The notes under the pieces are model-generated. The model saw only the letters and a program-made list of their open reading frames with translations, ran no database searches and had not been told where the DNA came from. DNA of 64,000 bases, from the NCBI RefSeq assembly GCF_003173715.1, contig NZ_CP029550.1, positions 5,441,501 through 5,505,500 of the forward strand, read 5' to 3'. Shown here in pieces: positions 8,734 through 14,981 of this stretch. A program made the position numbers and the translations under genes. The stretch is from Methylobacterium durans (GTDB lineage Bacteria > Pseudomonadota > Alphaproteobacteria > Rhizobiales > Beijerinckiaceae). Within the stretch, counting starts at the first letter, position 1, and every line of letters begins with the position of its first letter.

Positions 8734-9236
8734 GGCACCGCACAAAATCAGTCTGCCGCTCCCTAAGGAACTTCTGAGCAGCTGGATGATTCTCTCCGCG
8801 CCAATTAGACTTGGAGGAACGCACCATGAAAGCTTCAACCTTCATCAGCGCTGCTGCTGCGCTGGCCCTCTCGAGCAGCTTTGCGCTGGCCGCTCCGTGC
8901 AACACCGGCACGACCAAGGACAAGAACCCCGGGCAGCAAGCGGCGAACCCGAAGAGCTCGGATGTCGACACCTCCAGCAAGAACCTCGCGGGCGGCGAGC
9001 AGCCGGCCTCGCCGGGGACCGTCGGCGCCATGAACAACGTCGGCGCGAACCAGGCGGCGGGCGCGAACACGGGTTCGACGGCGCAGGCCAACAAGGGGGA
9101 TCGCACGGACCCAGGCGCCAAGAACCTCGCAGGCGGCGAGCAGCCGGCTTCGCCTGGTACGGTCGGTGCGATGAACAATGCAGGCGCGGACCAGAAGGTC
9201 GGCAAGAAGGACGACGATTGCTGATCACTGCGCCTA
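8734..9236 (+). repeat. 503-bp direct repeat, copy 1
   Basis: By direct reading, 8734-9236 is identical to 13217-13719 (offset 4483). The block begins GGCACCGCACAAAATCAG and ends CACTGCGCCTA, and it contains a complete gene with its ribosome binding site. The copies diverge immediately at both edges. In this copy the sequence continues into a probable terminator; in copy 2 it stops at an IS end. Confidence 0.9.
8826..9224 (+). CDS. Exported repeat protein of unknown function (copy 1)
   Basis: A 132-residue protein with a signal peptide (MKASTFISAAAALALSSSFALA, cleavage expected after ALA). The mature part has two nearly identical units, KNLAGGEQPASPGTVGAMNN starting at about residues 55 and 99, separated by an Ala/Gly/Asn linker. 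The C-terminus is charged (KKDDDC). The mature region has two cysteines, one near each end. Composition suggests a disordered periplasmic or secreted protein; I know no function. The start follows TTGGAGGAACGCACC. An identical copy lies at 13309. Confidence 0.75.
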   Translation: MKASTFISAAAALALSSSFALAAPCNTGTTKDKNPGQQAANPKSSDVDTSSKNLAGGEQPASPGTVGAMNNVGANQAAGANTGSTAQANKGDRTDPGAKNLAGGEQPASPGTVGAMNNAGADQKVGKKDDDC

Positions 9237-9242
9237 GAGATT

Positions 9243-9283
9243 GAGCCAGGGCCCGTCCAGCCAACGCTGCGGCGGGCTCTTTC
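9243..9283 (+). terminator. Possible terminator after exported repeat protein
   Basis: GAGCC (9243-9247) can pair with GGCTC (9275-9279), with an inner CAGC/GCTG stem, and TTTCGTT follows. The hairpin is imperfect. It lies just outside the duplicated block, so copy 2 lacks it. Confidence 0.35.
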
Positions 9284-9464
9284 GTTGTCGCTGTCAACTG
9301 TGGTGCAGTCGGGGGCTCGACGGGAAGAGCCGGTCGAAGGATGCTTGGCCATAGCCAAGCGCCTTCAAACCGGCTCCCCGTTAACGACCTAAAGGAACGC
9401 ACCAGAAGGTCATAGAAATAAGCCGTGATGGCGCAAAAAGTTCATACGTGAACTCTCAGCCTTG

Positions 9465-9737
9465 TCACCCTGCCCTTCGCTTCTCCGGCCGCGCTAGCCA
9501 GATCGCTGTACGGGCCGCCGCGCGCCTCAGCTCCTCGGTTGACGACACATCCGCCATCACCTGGGAGACCCAACGATTGCTCTTCAGGGCGCCAGTGAGA
9601 TCGAGCTCGTAACTTTCCCCTAGCCCGAACAGGCTCGTGCTCGGGTCAGCCATGTACGCATCGACGGCAGCGCGCACGTCGTCATCGGTGAGGATGTCCG
9701 CCTTTACCAGATCGCCGACTGTCGGGTCGTCAGACAC
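9465..9737 (-). CDS. Hypothetical protein, 90 residues
   Basis: A soluble, mostly helical protein (MSDDPTVGDLVKADILTDDD, then AVDAYMADPSTSLFGLGESY). The C-terminus AARTAIWLARPEKR resembles the tail encoded at 13146-13216 (VAILLARPEKR) and a more degenerate reverse-strand segment near 8660-8733. Several relatives of one gene may therefore have existed here. No family recognised. The coding bias and clean start at 9737 support it as real. Confidence 0.55.
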   Translation of the reverse strand: MSDDPTVGDLVKADILTDDDVRAAVDAYMADPSTSLFGLGESYELDLTGALKSNRWVSQVMADVSSTEELRRAAARTAIWLARPEKRRAG

Positions 9738-9905
9738 GTGCCCGCTCCCTGGCCAGCGCCCTCAGCGCCTTCAAGTAGGGCGGGACCGACGCTTGTGGCA
9801 CGATGAAGTCCCGCTCGCCACAGCCCTTGTCGCCTCGCCTGTCGGCACATCCACGATGAACTTGGCGAGCTAATTGGCGGCTCGGAGGCGTCTGGGGGCG
9901 ATCAT
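9730..9905 (-). pseudogene. Degenerate small gene (stop codon plus frameshift)
   Basis: Reading from ATG 9905 gives MIAPRRLRAAN, a TAG stop, then LAKFIVDVPTGEA in the same frame. Good coding sequence then continues in another frame as KGCGERDFIVPQASVPPYLK and ALRALARERARV down to 9730. The pattern NQLAKxIVDxATGE is familiar from small alphaproteobacterial proteins, so I read this as such a gene broken by a nonsense change (CAG to TAG) and an indel. It slightly overlaps its neighbours on both sides. Confidence 0.45.
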
Positions 9906-10174
9906 GCCGGCTTTCCTTGAAGGCCATTCATCGCCTTCTCTATCGCATCCTCGATGATAACGTGGCGGTCCTCAGCCTCGCCAGACAGATCGCGCGTCTT
10001 GCATTGATTGGCGAGAGCGAGGCGCAATTCATTCAGCGCCGCGATCTGAGCGGCCGGACCATCGATTTTGGCCACGAACGCGACAATCGTTCCTGCTGCG
10101 GCAGCGGCTTGGCTCGCGTCCCCGCCATCGATGAATTCCATGAGAAGACGCTGGGATTCTTCGCGGTCCGTCAT
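9902..10174 (-). CDS. Hypothetical protein, 90 residues
   Basis: An all-helical soluble protein (MTDREESQRLLMEFIDGGDA, then AAAAAGTIVAFVAKIDGPAA and QIAALNELRLALANQCKTRD). No domain recognised. It is the first of a leftward run of small genes (9902-10174, 9730-9905, 9465-9737) with short overlaps, consistent with a small operon of phage- or island-type genes. Confidence 0.55.
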   Translation of the reverse strand: MTDREESQRLLMEFIDGGDASQAAAAAGTIVAFVAKIDGPAAQIAALNELRLALANQCKTRDLSGEAEDRHVIIEDAIEKAMNGLQGKPA

Positions 10175-10479
10175 GCCTCACCATGCCATGCACACCCGCT
10201 GCGACCAAGACCGGGTCAACCGGGGTGGATTTTAACCGACCCGCTACCGTGCCAAGCGATCTCCATCAGCTCCGTCGTGGTGTGCCTGTCGGTAGGTCGG
10301 GACGGCGCCTTCGCGGTCAAGCGTCCGAGGATAGCGCCCACCACCTGAATTCCTAGATAGGGATGCCGACGGGCTCAGGTCGAGCTCCATCACCGCCTCC
10401 TCCACCGCCGAGTTGCCCAAGTCGAGGAAGCCGCAGCCTTGCCCTGGCAACGATGTCTGCTACGCCCTGTTGGGTCTGT
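10175..10479. other. Spacer with a repeated short motif
   Basis: No gene I can support. A leftward frame 10244-10450 is open but not convincing. The segment 10407-10430 (GCCGAGTTGCCCAAGTCGAG) recurs with small changes at 2726 and 10701. Confidence 0.35.
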
Positions 10480-10698
10480 ATGGTCACAATCTCCGTCATG
10501 ATCGCCACTCCGCGTGGGGCTCGCATCCTGGCTCACTCGCTGGAGAGGGAAGCTGCGCTTGCGGGGGAGTCGATCTTGCGCAACCTCGAACTCTGCGCCC
10601 TGCCTACCGCACTCTGGATCCAATGCGCAGATCTGGCTGTTGCCCTTAGGCTCACCGGCTATCTCAATGGGGTGCAGGAGGAGATGATCGCTGCGTGA
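10480..10698 (+). CDS. Small hypothetical protein
   Basis: A possible 72-residue protein from ATG 10480 (or ATG 10498). The segment RGARILAHSLEREAALAGES followed by ALWIQCADLAVALRLTGYLN reads like a helical soluble protein. No family recognised and no strong ribosome binding site. The open frame extends upstream to 10363, but that part is proline-rich and looks non-coding. Confidence 0.4.
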   Translation: MVTISVMIATPRGARILAHSLEREAALAGESILRNLELCALPTALWIQCADLAVALRLTGYLNGVQEEMIAA

Positions 10699-10736
10699 GC
10701 GGCCGAGTTGCCGAGATCGAGGAAGCAGGCGAACGG

Positions 10737-10937
10737 TCAGTGGACGGGGCGCTTCGGCTCATCGCGCATGCCGAGCAAGAAGGCGCCGCAGATGATCGCG
10801 TCGGCGCGAATTTCCCGACCCTCGATCTCGAAGCGAAATCCATCGCCAGCTTCGGCGATCTGCACCGGCAAGCCGCTGTCGACGAGAAAGCGGAACGCCT
10901 CGCTCAGGAGTTCATCGGACTGGTGCAACTCGGTCAT
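10737..10937 (-). CDS. Small hypothetical protein
   Basis: A 66-residue protein beginning MTELHQSDELLSEAFRFLVD. It appears to fold as one helix followed by strands (PVQIAEAGDGFRFEIEGREI). I do not recognise the family. The open frame starts further upstream at 11120, but that part lies inside the IS630 element, so the internal ATG at 10937 is preferred. The stop is followed, still on this strand, by the FLDLGNSA-coding motif. Confidence 0.5.
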   Translation of the reverse strand: MTELHQSDELLSEAFRFLVDSGLPVQIAEAGDGFRFEIEGREIRADAIICGAFLLGMRDEPKRPVH

Positions 10938-10977
10938 GGCGCAGGTTGAGACACGATGAGGAAAAACTCCACTCATA

Positions 10978-12133
10978 CCGGTCGACGGTGATAGCGACTC
11001 ACGAGGTTTCGTATCGGCGGCGGATCTGGTTCGATGAGGCAAACCGGGAGGGTTTGCCATGTCCGCTGCGGTTGCTCTGCGTGAGGATTTCAACGCCGAC
11101 GATCTTCGACGTCTGGCCAAGGCCAGCCGAGACGCGGGCCAGAGCCGCCGGCTGCTGGCGCTGGCCGAGATCTACGAGGGCGGCAGCCGCACGGATGCGG
11201 CTCGGATCGGGGTGGTAGGGTTGCAGACGGTGCGCGATTGGGTGCTCGCCTTCAACGCAGCTGGCCCGGCCGGGCTGATCAACCGCAAGGCCCCGGGCAA
11301 CCCAGCCAAGTTGAGCGATGCGCAGCGTCAAGCGCTGGCGCAGATCGTCGAGAGCGGGCCGGACCCGGATCGACACGGCGTGGTGCGCTGGCGGCTGAAG
11401 GATCTCGCCGCCTGGATCTACGCCAGCTTCGGCGTGAGCCTGGACGAGAGCACGGTGGGCCGCACGGTGAAACAACTCGGCTTCCGCAAGCTGTCGGCAC
11501 GCCCGCGCCATCATGAGCAGGACCCGGCCGCACTGGCAGCCTTCAAAAAAACTTGCCCGCCGAGGTGAGGGCGATCCGAACCCGGCTGCCGGCTGGCACG
11601 GCCATCGAGGTGTGGTGGTCAGACGAGGCTCGGGTCGGCCAGAAGAACACGCTGCCCCGCCGCTGGGCGCGCCGCGGCAGCCGGCCCTCGGCGCCCAAGG
11701 ACCAACGCACGGCCCACGCCTACATCTTCGGAGCGATCTGTCCCGAGAAGGGCAAGGGTGCCGGCCTCATCATGCCGAGATGCGATACCGCGGCGATGAA
11801 CGAGCACCTCAGGGAGATCAGCTGCAGCGTCGAGGAAGGCGCCCACGCCGTGCTGATCCTCGATGGGGCGGGCTGGCACGTCGCCCACGACCTCGTCGTG
11901 CCCGCCAACATCACCCTGCTGCCGCTGCCAGCCTGCGCCCCGGAACTCAACCCGGTCGAGAATGTCTGGCAGTTCCTGCGCGACAACTGGCTCGGCGACC
12001 GCGTCTTCTCGTCCTACGAGGACATTGTCGAGCAGTGCTGTCAGGTCTGGAACCGGTTCATCGACCAGCCTTGGAAGATCATGTCCATCGGCCTGCGTGA
12101 CTGGGCCTATCAGTTATGATCACCACCGATTGG
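10978..12133 (+). mobile_element. IS630-family insertion sequence
   Basis: Ends directly inside TA dinucleotides (10976-10977 and 12134-12135), the target duplicated by IS630/Tc1-type elements. The terminal repeats read CCGGTCGACGGTGAT on the left and CCAATCGGTGGTGAT on the right in reverse. The element is 1156 bp with one transposase in two frames. Confidence 0.85.
11059..12119 (+). CDS. IS630-family transposase, two frames joined by -1 slippage
   Basis: The first frame, 11059-11568, encodes a helix-turn-helix region (SRRLLALAEIYEGGSRTDAA) and the linker to the catalytic domain. The second frame, running to 12119, holds the DDE domain, with the first aspartate in EVWWSDEARVGQKN, the second in AVLILDGAGWHVA and the glutamate in PELNPVENVWQFLRDN. 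The frames meet at an A7 run (11545-11551); a -1 slip there gives KKNLPAEVRAIR, restoring the family sequence. IS630 elements commonly rely on such slippage, so the gene is probably functional. Confidence 0.85.
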
Positions 12134-12333
12134 TATCACGTCACCGCGAGGCAATCCGCTGCCACTTCGGCCGCACCTTCATCCCACCCCGCTCGGCCAG
12201 CCCGCGCCGTCGAGACGATACGCCGCGCATCGATCACAGCACCGCCCGCAGCCTGATATGTTGAACAGACGCGGCGAACCTTGCCCGGAGCGACGGGCGA
12301 TTGTTGGATGTACCTCACGGGTGGGGGCAGGCC

Positions 12334-12597
12334 ATGAGCGGGCTGAGCTGGCTCGGGTTAACGGTAGCTTTCCTTGCTCCCATTCCGCCGCGCCCCGAGC
12401 GGTCAGAGCCCCACGGACCTAACCGCCGCATAGCGTGCCTGCTCGCTGGGGCCGCAATCCTCCTGTCGGTCGCGCCGTTCCTCGTCGCTTGGAGCCATCA
12501 TCGGACCTACGACGCCCTTCGGGTAAGCTGTGCCGCTTCAGGCGGCCATATCACGAACGCGCGCGAGAGGAATCCGCCTTACCGATGTGAGCACTGA
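12334..12597 (+). CDS. Small membrane protein, hypothetical
   Basis: An 87-residue protein with two hydrophobic segments (SGLSWLGLTVAFLAPIP near the N-terminus and ACLLAGAAILLSVAPFLVAW in the middle). The tail is short and polar with two cysteines (SCAASGGHITNARERNPPYR). I chose ATG 12334 because the hydrophobic start follows directly. No family recognised. Its 3' end overlaps the 3' end of the opposite-strand gene at 12551. Confidence 0.45.
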   Translation: MSGLSWLGLTVAFLAPIPPRPERSEPHGPNRRIACLLAGAAILLSVAPFLVAWSHHRTYDALRVSCAASGGHITNARERNPPYRCEH

Positions 12598-12772
12598 GCG
12601 GTTGGATAGGAAGCAGTGTTCCGGCTTCCAGCGCCTCGCAGATCCGCGCGGCCGCCTCGGTGCGCGAGCGCGTAGGCAGCCCCGCCCGCCCAGCGATTGC
12701 GCCCGGCGTGGCGAACTCGTCGGTGAGCGCGGCCAGCACCTTGCGGGCCTGGATCGGGAGCGGACCCCGCAA
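12551..12772 (-). CDS. Small winged-helix-like protein
   Basis: A 73-residue protein. Residues 8-52 (ARKVLAALTDEFATPGAIAG, then RAGLPTRSRTEAAARICEAL) look like a compact winged helix-turn-helix that might bind DNA. The assignment rests only on helix pattern and spacing. It lies 3 bp after the 89-residue gene and belongs to the same leftward operon (13149 to 12551). Confidence 0.5.
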   Translation of the reverse strand: MRGPLPIQARKVLAALTDEFATPGAIAGRAGLPTRSRTEAAARICEALEAGTLLPIQPLSAHIGKADSSRARS

Positions 12773-12775
12773 GGA

Positions 12776-13045
12776 TCAGTGCTTCTTCTTCGCCGATAAG
12801 GCGAGCGCCTCGTCGCGCTCGTTCTCCAGTTCCATCATCGCGATCTGCATCTCCGGGATGGCGGCGATCCGGATTGCAATCCGCCGCGCTTCCTCGCGCG
12901 ACATGCGTTGGGCAGCGGAGCGACGCTGCTCGTCGTCGGCGAGGTAGACGTAGGCGACCGGGAAGCCCGAGGCGTCCTCAATGCGGATGGCTTCTTCGAG
13001 TTCAACGAGGCGCCAGGGCGGCTGGAAGCGGCGGGGTTCGGTCAT
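12776..13045 (-). CDS. Hypothetical protein, 89 residues
   Basis: It begins MTEPRRFQPPWRLVELEEAI and continues RIEDASGFPVAYVYLADDEQ and MSREEARRIAIRIAAIPEMQ. The pattern of a proline-tryptophan start, a beta hairpin with AYVYxxDD and an ARRIA helix matches a small-protein family common in rhizobia and methylobacteria; the function is unknown. Its ATG overlaps the stop of the 35-residue gene upstream (ATGA), so the two are translationally coupled. Confidence 0.7.
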   Translation of the reverse strand: MTEPRRFQPPWRLVELEEAIRIEDASGFPVAYVYLADDEQRRSAAQRMSREEARRIAIRIAAIPEMQIAMMELENERDEALALSAKKKH

Positions 13046-13149
13046 GCCAAGTGCCAGATGAGCAAGGCGCCGAGGACGAACAGGGCGGCGAGCAAAAGGC
13101 CGCCGACCAACATGCCACGGACATAGCGCTCTATTCGAGGGTCCGTCAT
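13042..13149 (-). CDS. 35-residue single-pass membrane protein
   Basis: ATG 13149 to TGA 13042 encodes a 35-residue peptide: a charged start (MTDPRIERYVRGM), one transmembrane helix (LVGGLLLAALFVLGALLIW) and the end HLA. The start overlaps the stop of the upstream remnant (ATGA) and the stop overlaps the start of the 89-residue gene (ATGA). This chain of overlaps supports real translation. Confidence 0.6.
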   Translation of the reverse strand: MTDPRIERYVRGMLVGGLLLAALFVLGALLIWHLA

Positions 13150-13216
13150 CGCTTCTCCGGCCGAGCCAACAAGATTGCCACGTGCACCGCGATTTCTGAA
13201 GGCAGCGAGCACCCTT
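13146..13216 (-). pseudogene. 3' remnant of a gene cut by the 503-bp duplication
   Basis: The leftward frame ends LPSEIAVHVAILLARPEKR with a TGA that overlaps the next start codon. The frame has no sensible beginning because the duplicated block (13217 onward) lies directly upstream. The tail resembles the end of the gene at 9465-9737 (AIWLARPEKR). I infer a gene truncated when the block arrived, leaving the downstream operon without its original promoter. Confidence 0.5.
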
Positions 13217-13719
13217 GGCACCGCACAAAATCAGTCTGCCGCTCCCTAAGGAACTTCTGAGCAGCTGGATGATTCTCTCCGCGCCAATTAGACTTGGAGG
13301 AACGCACCATGAAAGCTTCAACCTTCATCAGCGCTGCTGCTGCGCTGGCCCTCTCGAGCAGCTTTGCGCTGGCCGCTCCGTGCAACACCGGCACGACCAA
13401 GGACAAGAACCCCGGGCAGCAAGCGGCGAACCCGAAGAGCTCGGATGTCGACACCTCCAGCAAGAACCTCGCGGGCGGCGAGCAGCCGGCCTCGCCGGGG
13501 ACCGTCGGCGCCATGAACAACGTCGGCGCGAACCAGGCGGCGGGCGCGAACACGGGTTCGACGGCGCAGGCCAACAAGGGGGATCGCACGGACCCAGGCG
13601 CCAAGAACCTCGCAGGCGGCGAGCAGCCGGCTTCGCCTGGTACGGTCGGTGCGATGAACAATGCAGGCGCGGACCAGAAGGTCGGCAAGAAGGACGACGA
13701 TTGCTGATCACTGCGCCTA
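13217..13719 (+). repeat. 503-bp direct repeat, copy 2
   Basis: Identical by direct reading to 8734-9236. The left edge interrupts the gene remnant at 13146-13216. The right edge coincides exactly with the outer end of the IS3-family element (13720), so the original right border of this copy was replaced. Confidence 0.9.
13309..13707 (+). CDS. Exported repeat protein of unknown function (copy 2)
   Basis: Same 132-residue product as the gene at 8826, with the signal peptide, two KNLAGGEQPASPGTVGAMNN units and KKDDDC end. The upstream 90 bp and the GGAGGAAC ribosome binding site are duplicated too, so it may be expressed, but the downstream hairpin of copy 1 is missing. Transcription would run into the IS3 element in the antisense direction. 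Confidence 0.72.
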   Translation: MKASTFISAAAALALSSSFALAAPCNTGTTKDKNPGQQAANPKSSDVDTSSKNLAGGEQPASPGTVGAMNNVGANQAAGANTGSTAQANKGDRTDPGAKNLAGGEQPASPGTVGAMNNAGADQKVGKKDDDC

Positions 13720-13753
13720 TGATCTGCCCCCACGAGGTGGCCCAGGTTCGAAG

Positions 13754-14605
13754 TTAGTGCACGGTGGGCCGCTCCACCATGGACATCTTGGCCGAGGCGG
13801 CCGGCCAACTGATGAAGGCAGGGATGAACACCTCTGGGGCTGGTGGTCGGTAGCCCAATGAACCGTGCGGTCTGACCGTGTTGTAGTGGCGTCTCCAGCT
13901 CTCGATCACGGTCTGCGCCTCCTTGAGCGTGTAGAAGATCTCGCCATTGAGGAGCTCGTCCCGCAAGCATGCGTTGAAACTCTCGACGTACCCGTTTTCC
14001 CACGGTGAGCCCGGCGCGATGTAGGCCGTCTTGGCTCCGACACCTGTGATCCAAGTCTGAACAGACTTGGCGATGAACTCCGGCCCATTGTCCGAGCGGA
14101 TGTGAGCCGGCACGCCGCGCAGGATGAACAGGTCAGAGAGCACATCGATCACGTCCGCCGCCTTCAGTTTCCGGTCCACACGGATGGCCAGGCACTCGCG
14201 CGTGAACTCGTCGACCACGTTGAGCATCCGGAACTTACGTCCGTCGTGCGTGCGCGCCTCGACGAAATCATACGACCAGACGTGGTTGCGCTGTTCCGGC
14301 CGTAACCGGAGGCAGGAGCCGGCGCCGTCCCACACCCGGCCGCGCTTGGGTTGGCGCGCGGGCACCTTCAGCCCCTCGCGCCGCCAAATGCGCTCAACCC
14401 GCTTGTCGTTGACCAGCCAACCCGCCGCCTTCAGCAGCGCGCTGATCTTGCGATAGCCGTAGCGGCCGTACTTCTTTGCCAATTCGACAAGGTCGGCGGT
14501 CAGCGCTGCCTCATCATCGCGGCCCCGCGGCACCTTGCGCTGTGTCGAGCGATGCTGCCCGAGCGCACGGCAGGCGCGGCGCTCGGAGACGCTGAGTGCG
14601 TCCAT
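13754..14605 (-). CDS. IS3-family transposase OrfB
   Basis: A 283-residue catalytic subunit. An HTH_21 region (KKYGRYGYRKISALLKAAGW) precedes an integrase core with acidic residues in HVWSYDFVEARTHDGR, HIRSDNGPEFIA and SPWENGYVESFNACLRDELL, giving a complete DDE triad. The end YNTVRPHGSLGYRPPAPEVF is typical. The frame is open upstream to the end of orfA, and the junction GGGGAAAC near 14648 would allow a -1 shift producing an OrfAB fusion. Confidence 0.9.
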   Translation of the reverse strand: MDALSVSERRACRALGQHRSTQRKVPRGRDDEAALTADLVELAKKYGRYGYRKISALLKAAGWLVNDKRVERIWRREGLKVPARQPKRGRVWDGAGSCLRLRPEQRNHVWSYDFVEARTHDGRKFRMLNVVDEFTRECLAIRVDRKLKAADVIDVLSDLFILRGVPAHIRSDNGPEFIAKSVQTWITGVGAKTAYIAPGSPWENGYVESFNACLRDELLNGEIFYTLKEAQTVIESWRRHYNTVRPHGSLGYRPPAPEVFIPAFISWPAASAKMSMVERPTVH

Positions 14606-14640
14606 GACGTGCTCGACACAGGCGCGCCGGCGCGCGGGGC

Positions 14641-14916
14641 TCAGAAGTTTCCCCGGGCGGCCTCCTGCAGGATCAGCTTGTCCAGCGTCAGGTCCGCAAT
14701 GGCCTTGCGCAGCCGCTGGTTCTCCGCCTCCAGATCCTTCATGCGCCGGACCTGGCCCGACTTCAGCCCGCCGTACTCCTTGCGCCAGCGGTAGTACGTC
14801 ACTTCGGTCACGCCGATCGCGCGGATCGCCTCGGCCACGCTTTGACCTTGGGAGATCAACACGTCCGCCTGCCGCAGCTTGGCAACAATCTCCTCAGGCT
14901 TCGGTCGCTTCGCCAT
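14641..14916 (-). CDS. IS3-family transposase OrfA
   Basis: A 91-residue DNA-binding subunit: helix-turn-helix (EEIVAKLRQADVLISQGQSV, then GVTEVTYYRWRKEYGGLK) followed by a leucine-zipper helix (RRMKDLEAENQRLRKAIADL) and LQEAARGNF. This is the standard layout of the IS407/IS51-type subgroup. It ends at 14641, just upstream of orfB in the other frame. Confidence 0.9.
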   Translation of the reverse strand: MAKRPKPEEIVAKLRQADVLISQGQSVAEAIRAIGVTEVTYYRWRKEYGGLKSGQVRRMKDLEAENQRLRKAIADLTLDKLILQEAARGNF

Positions 14917-14981
14917 CTCGTCCGTCCTCCTGGCTCAAAAGCCATACCAAAAGGGCGGACCACTCCCATGGGGGTGGATCA

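Larger units (their letters stand above)
13720..14981 (-). mobile_element. IS3-family insertion sequence (IS407-like), no target duplication
   Basis: Terminal inverted repeats begin TGATCTGCCCCCACG at 13720 and, read in reverse from 14981, TGATCCACCCCCATG. The flanks do not match (CTA before 13720, GTC after 14981), whereas a simple insertion leaves 3-4 duplicated bases. The left flank is a truncated repeat block and the right flank a beheaded RTX gene. This suggests that recombination between two IS copies, or an adjacent deletion, joined unrelated DNA. orfA and orfB are present and leftward. Confidence 0.85.
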
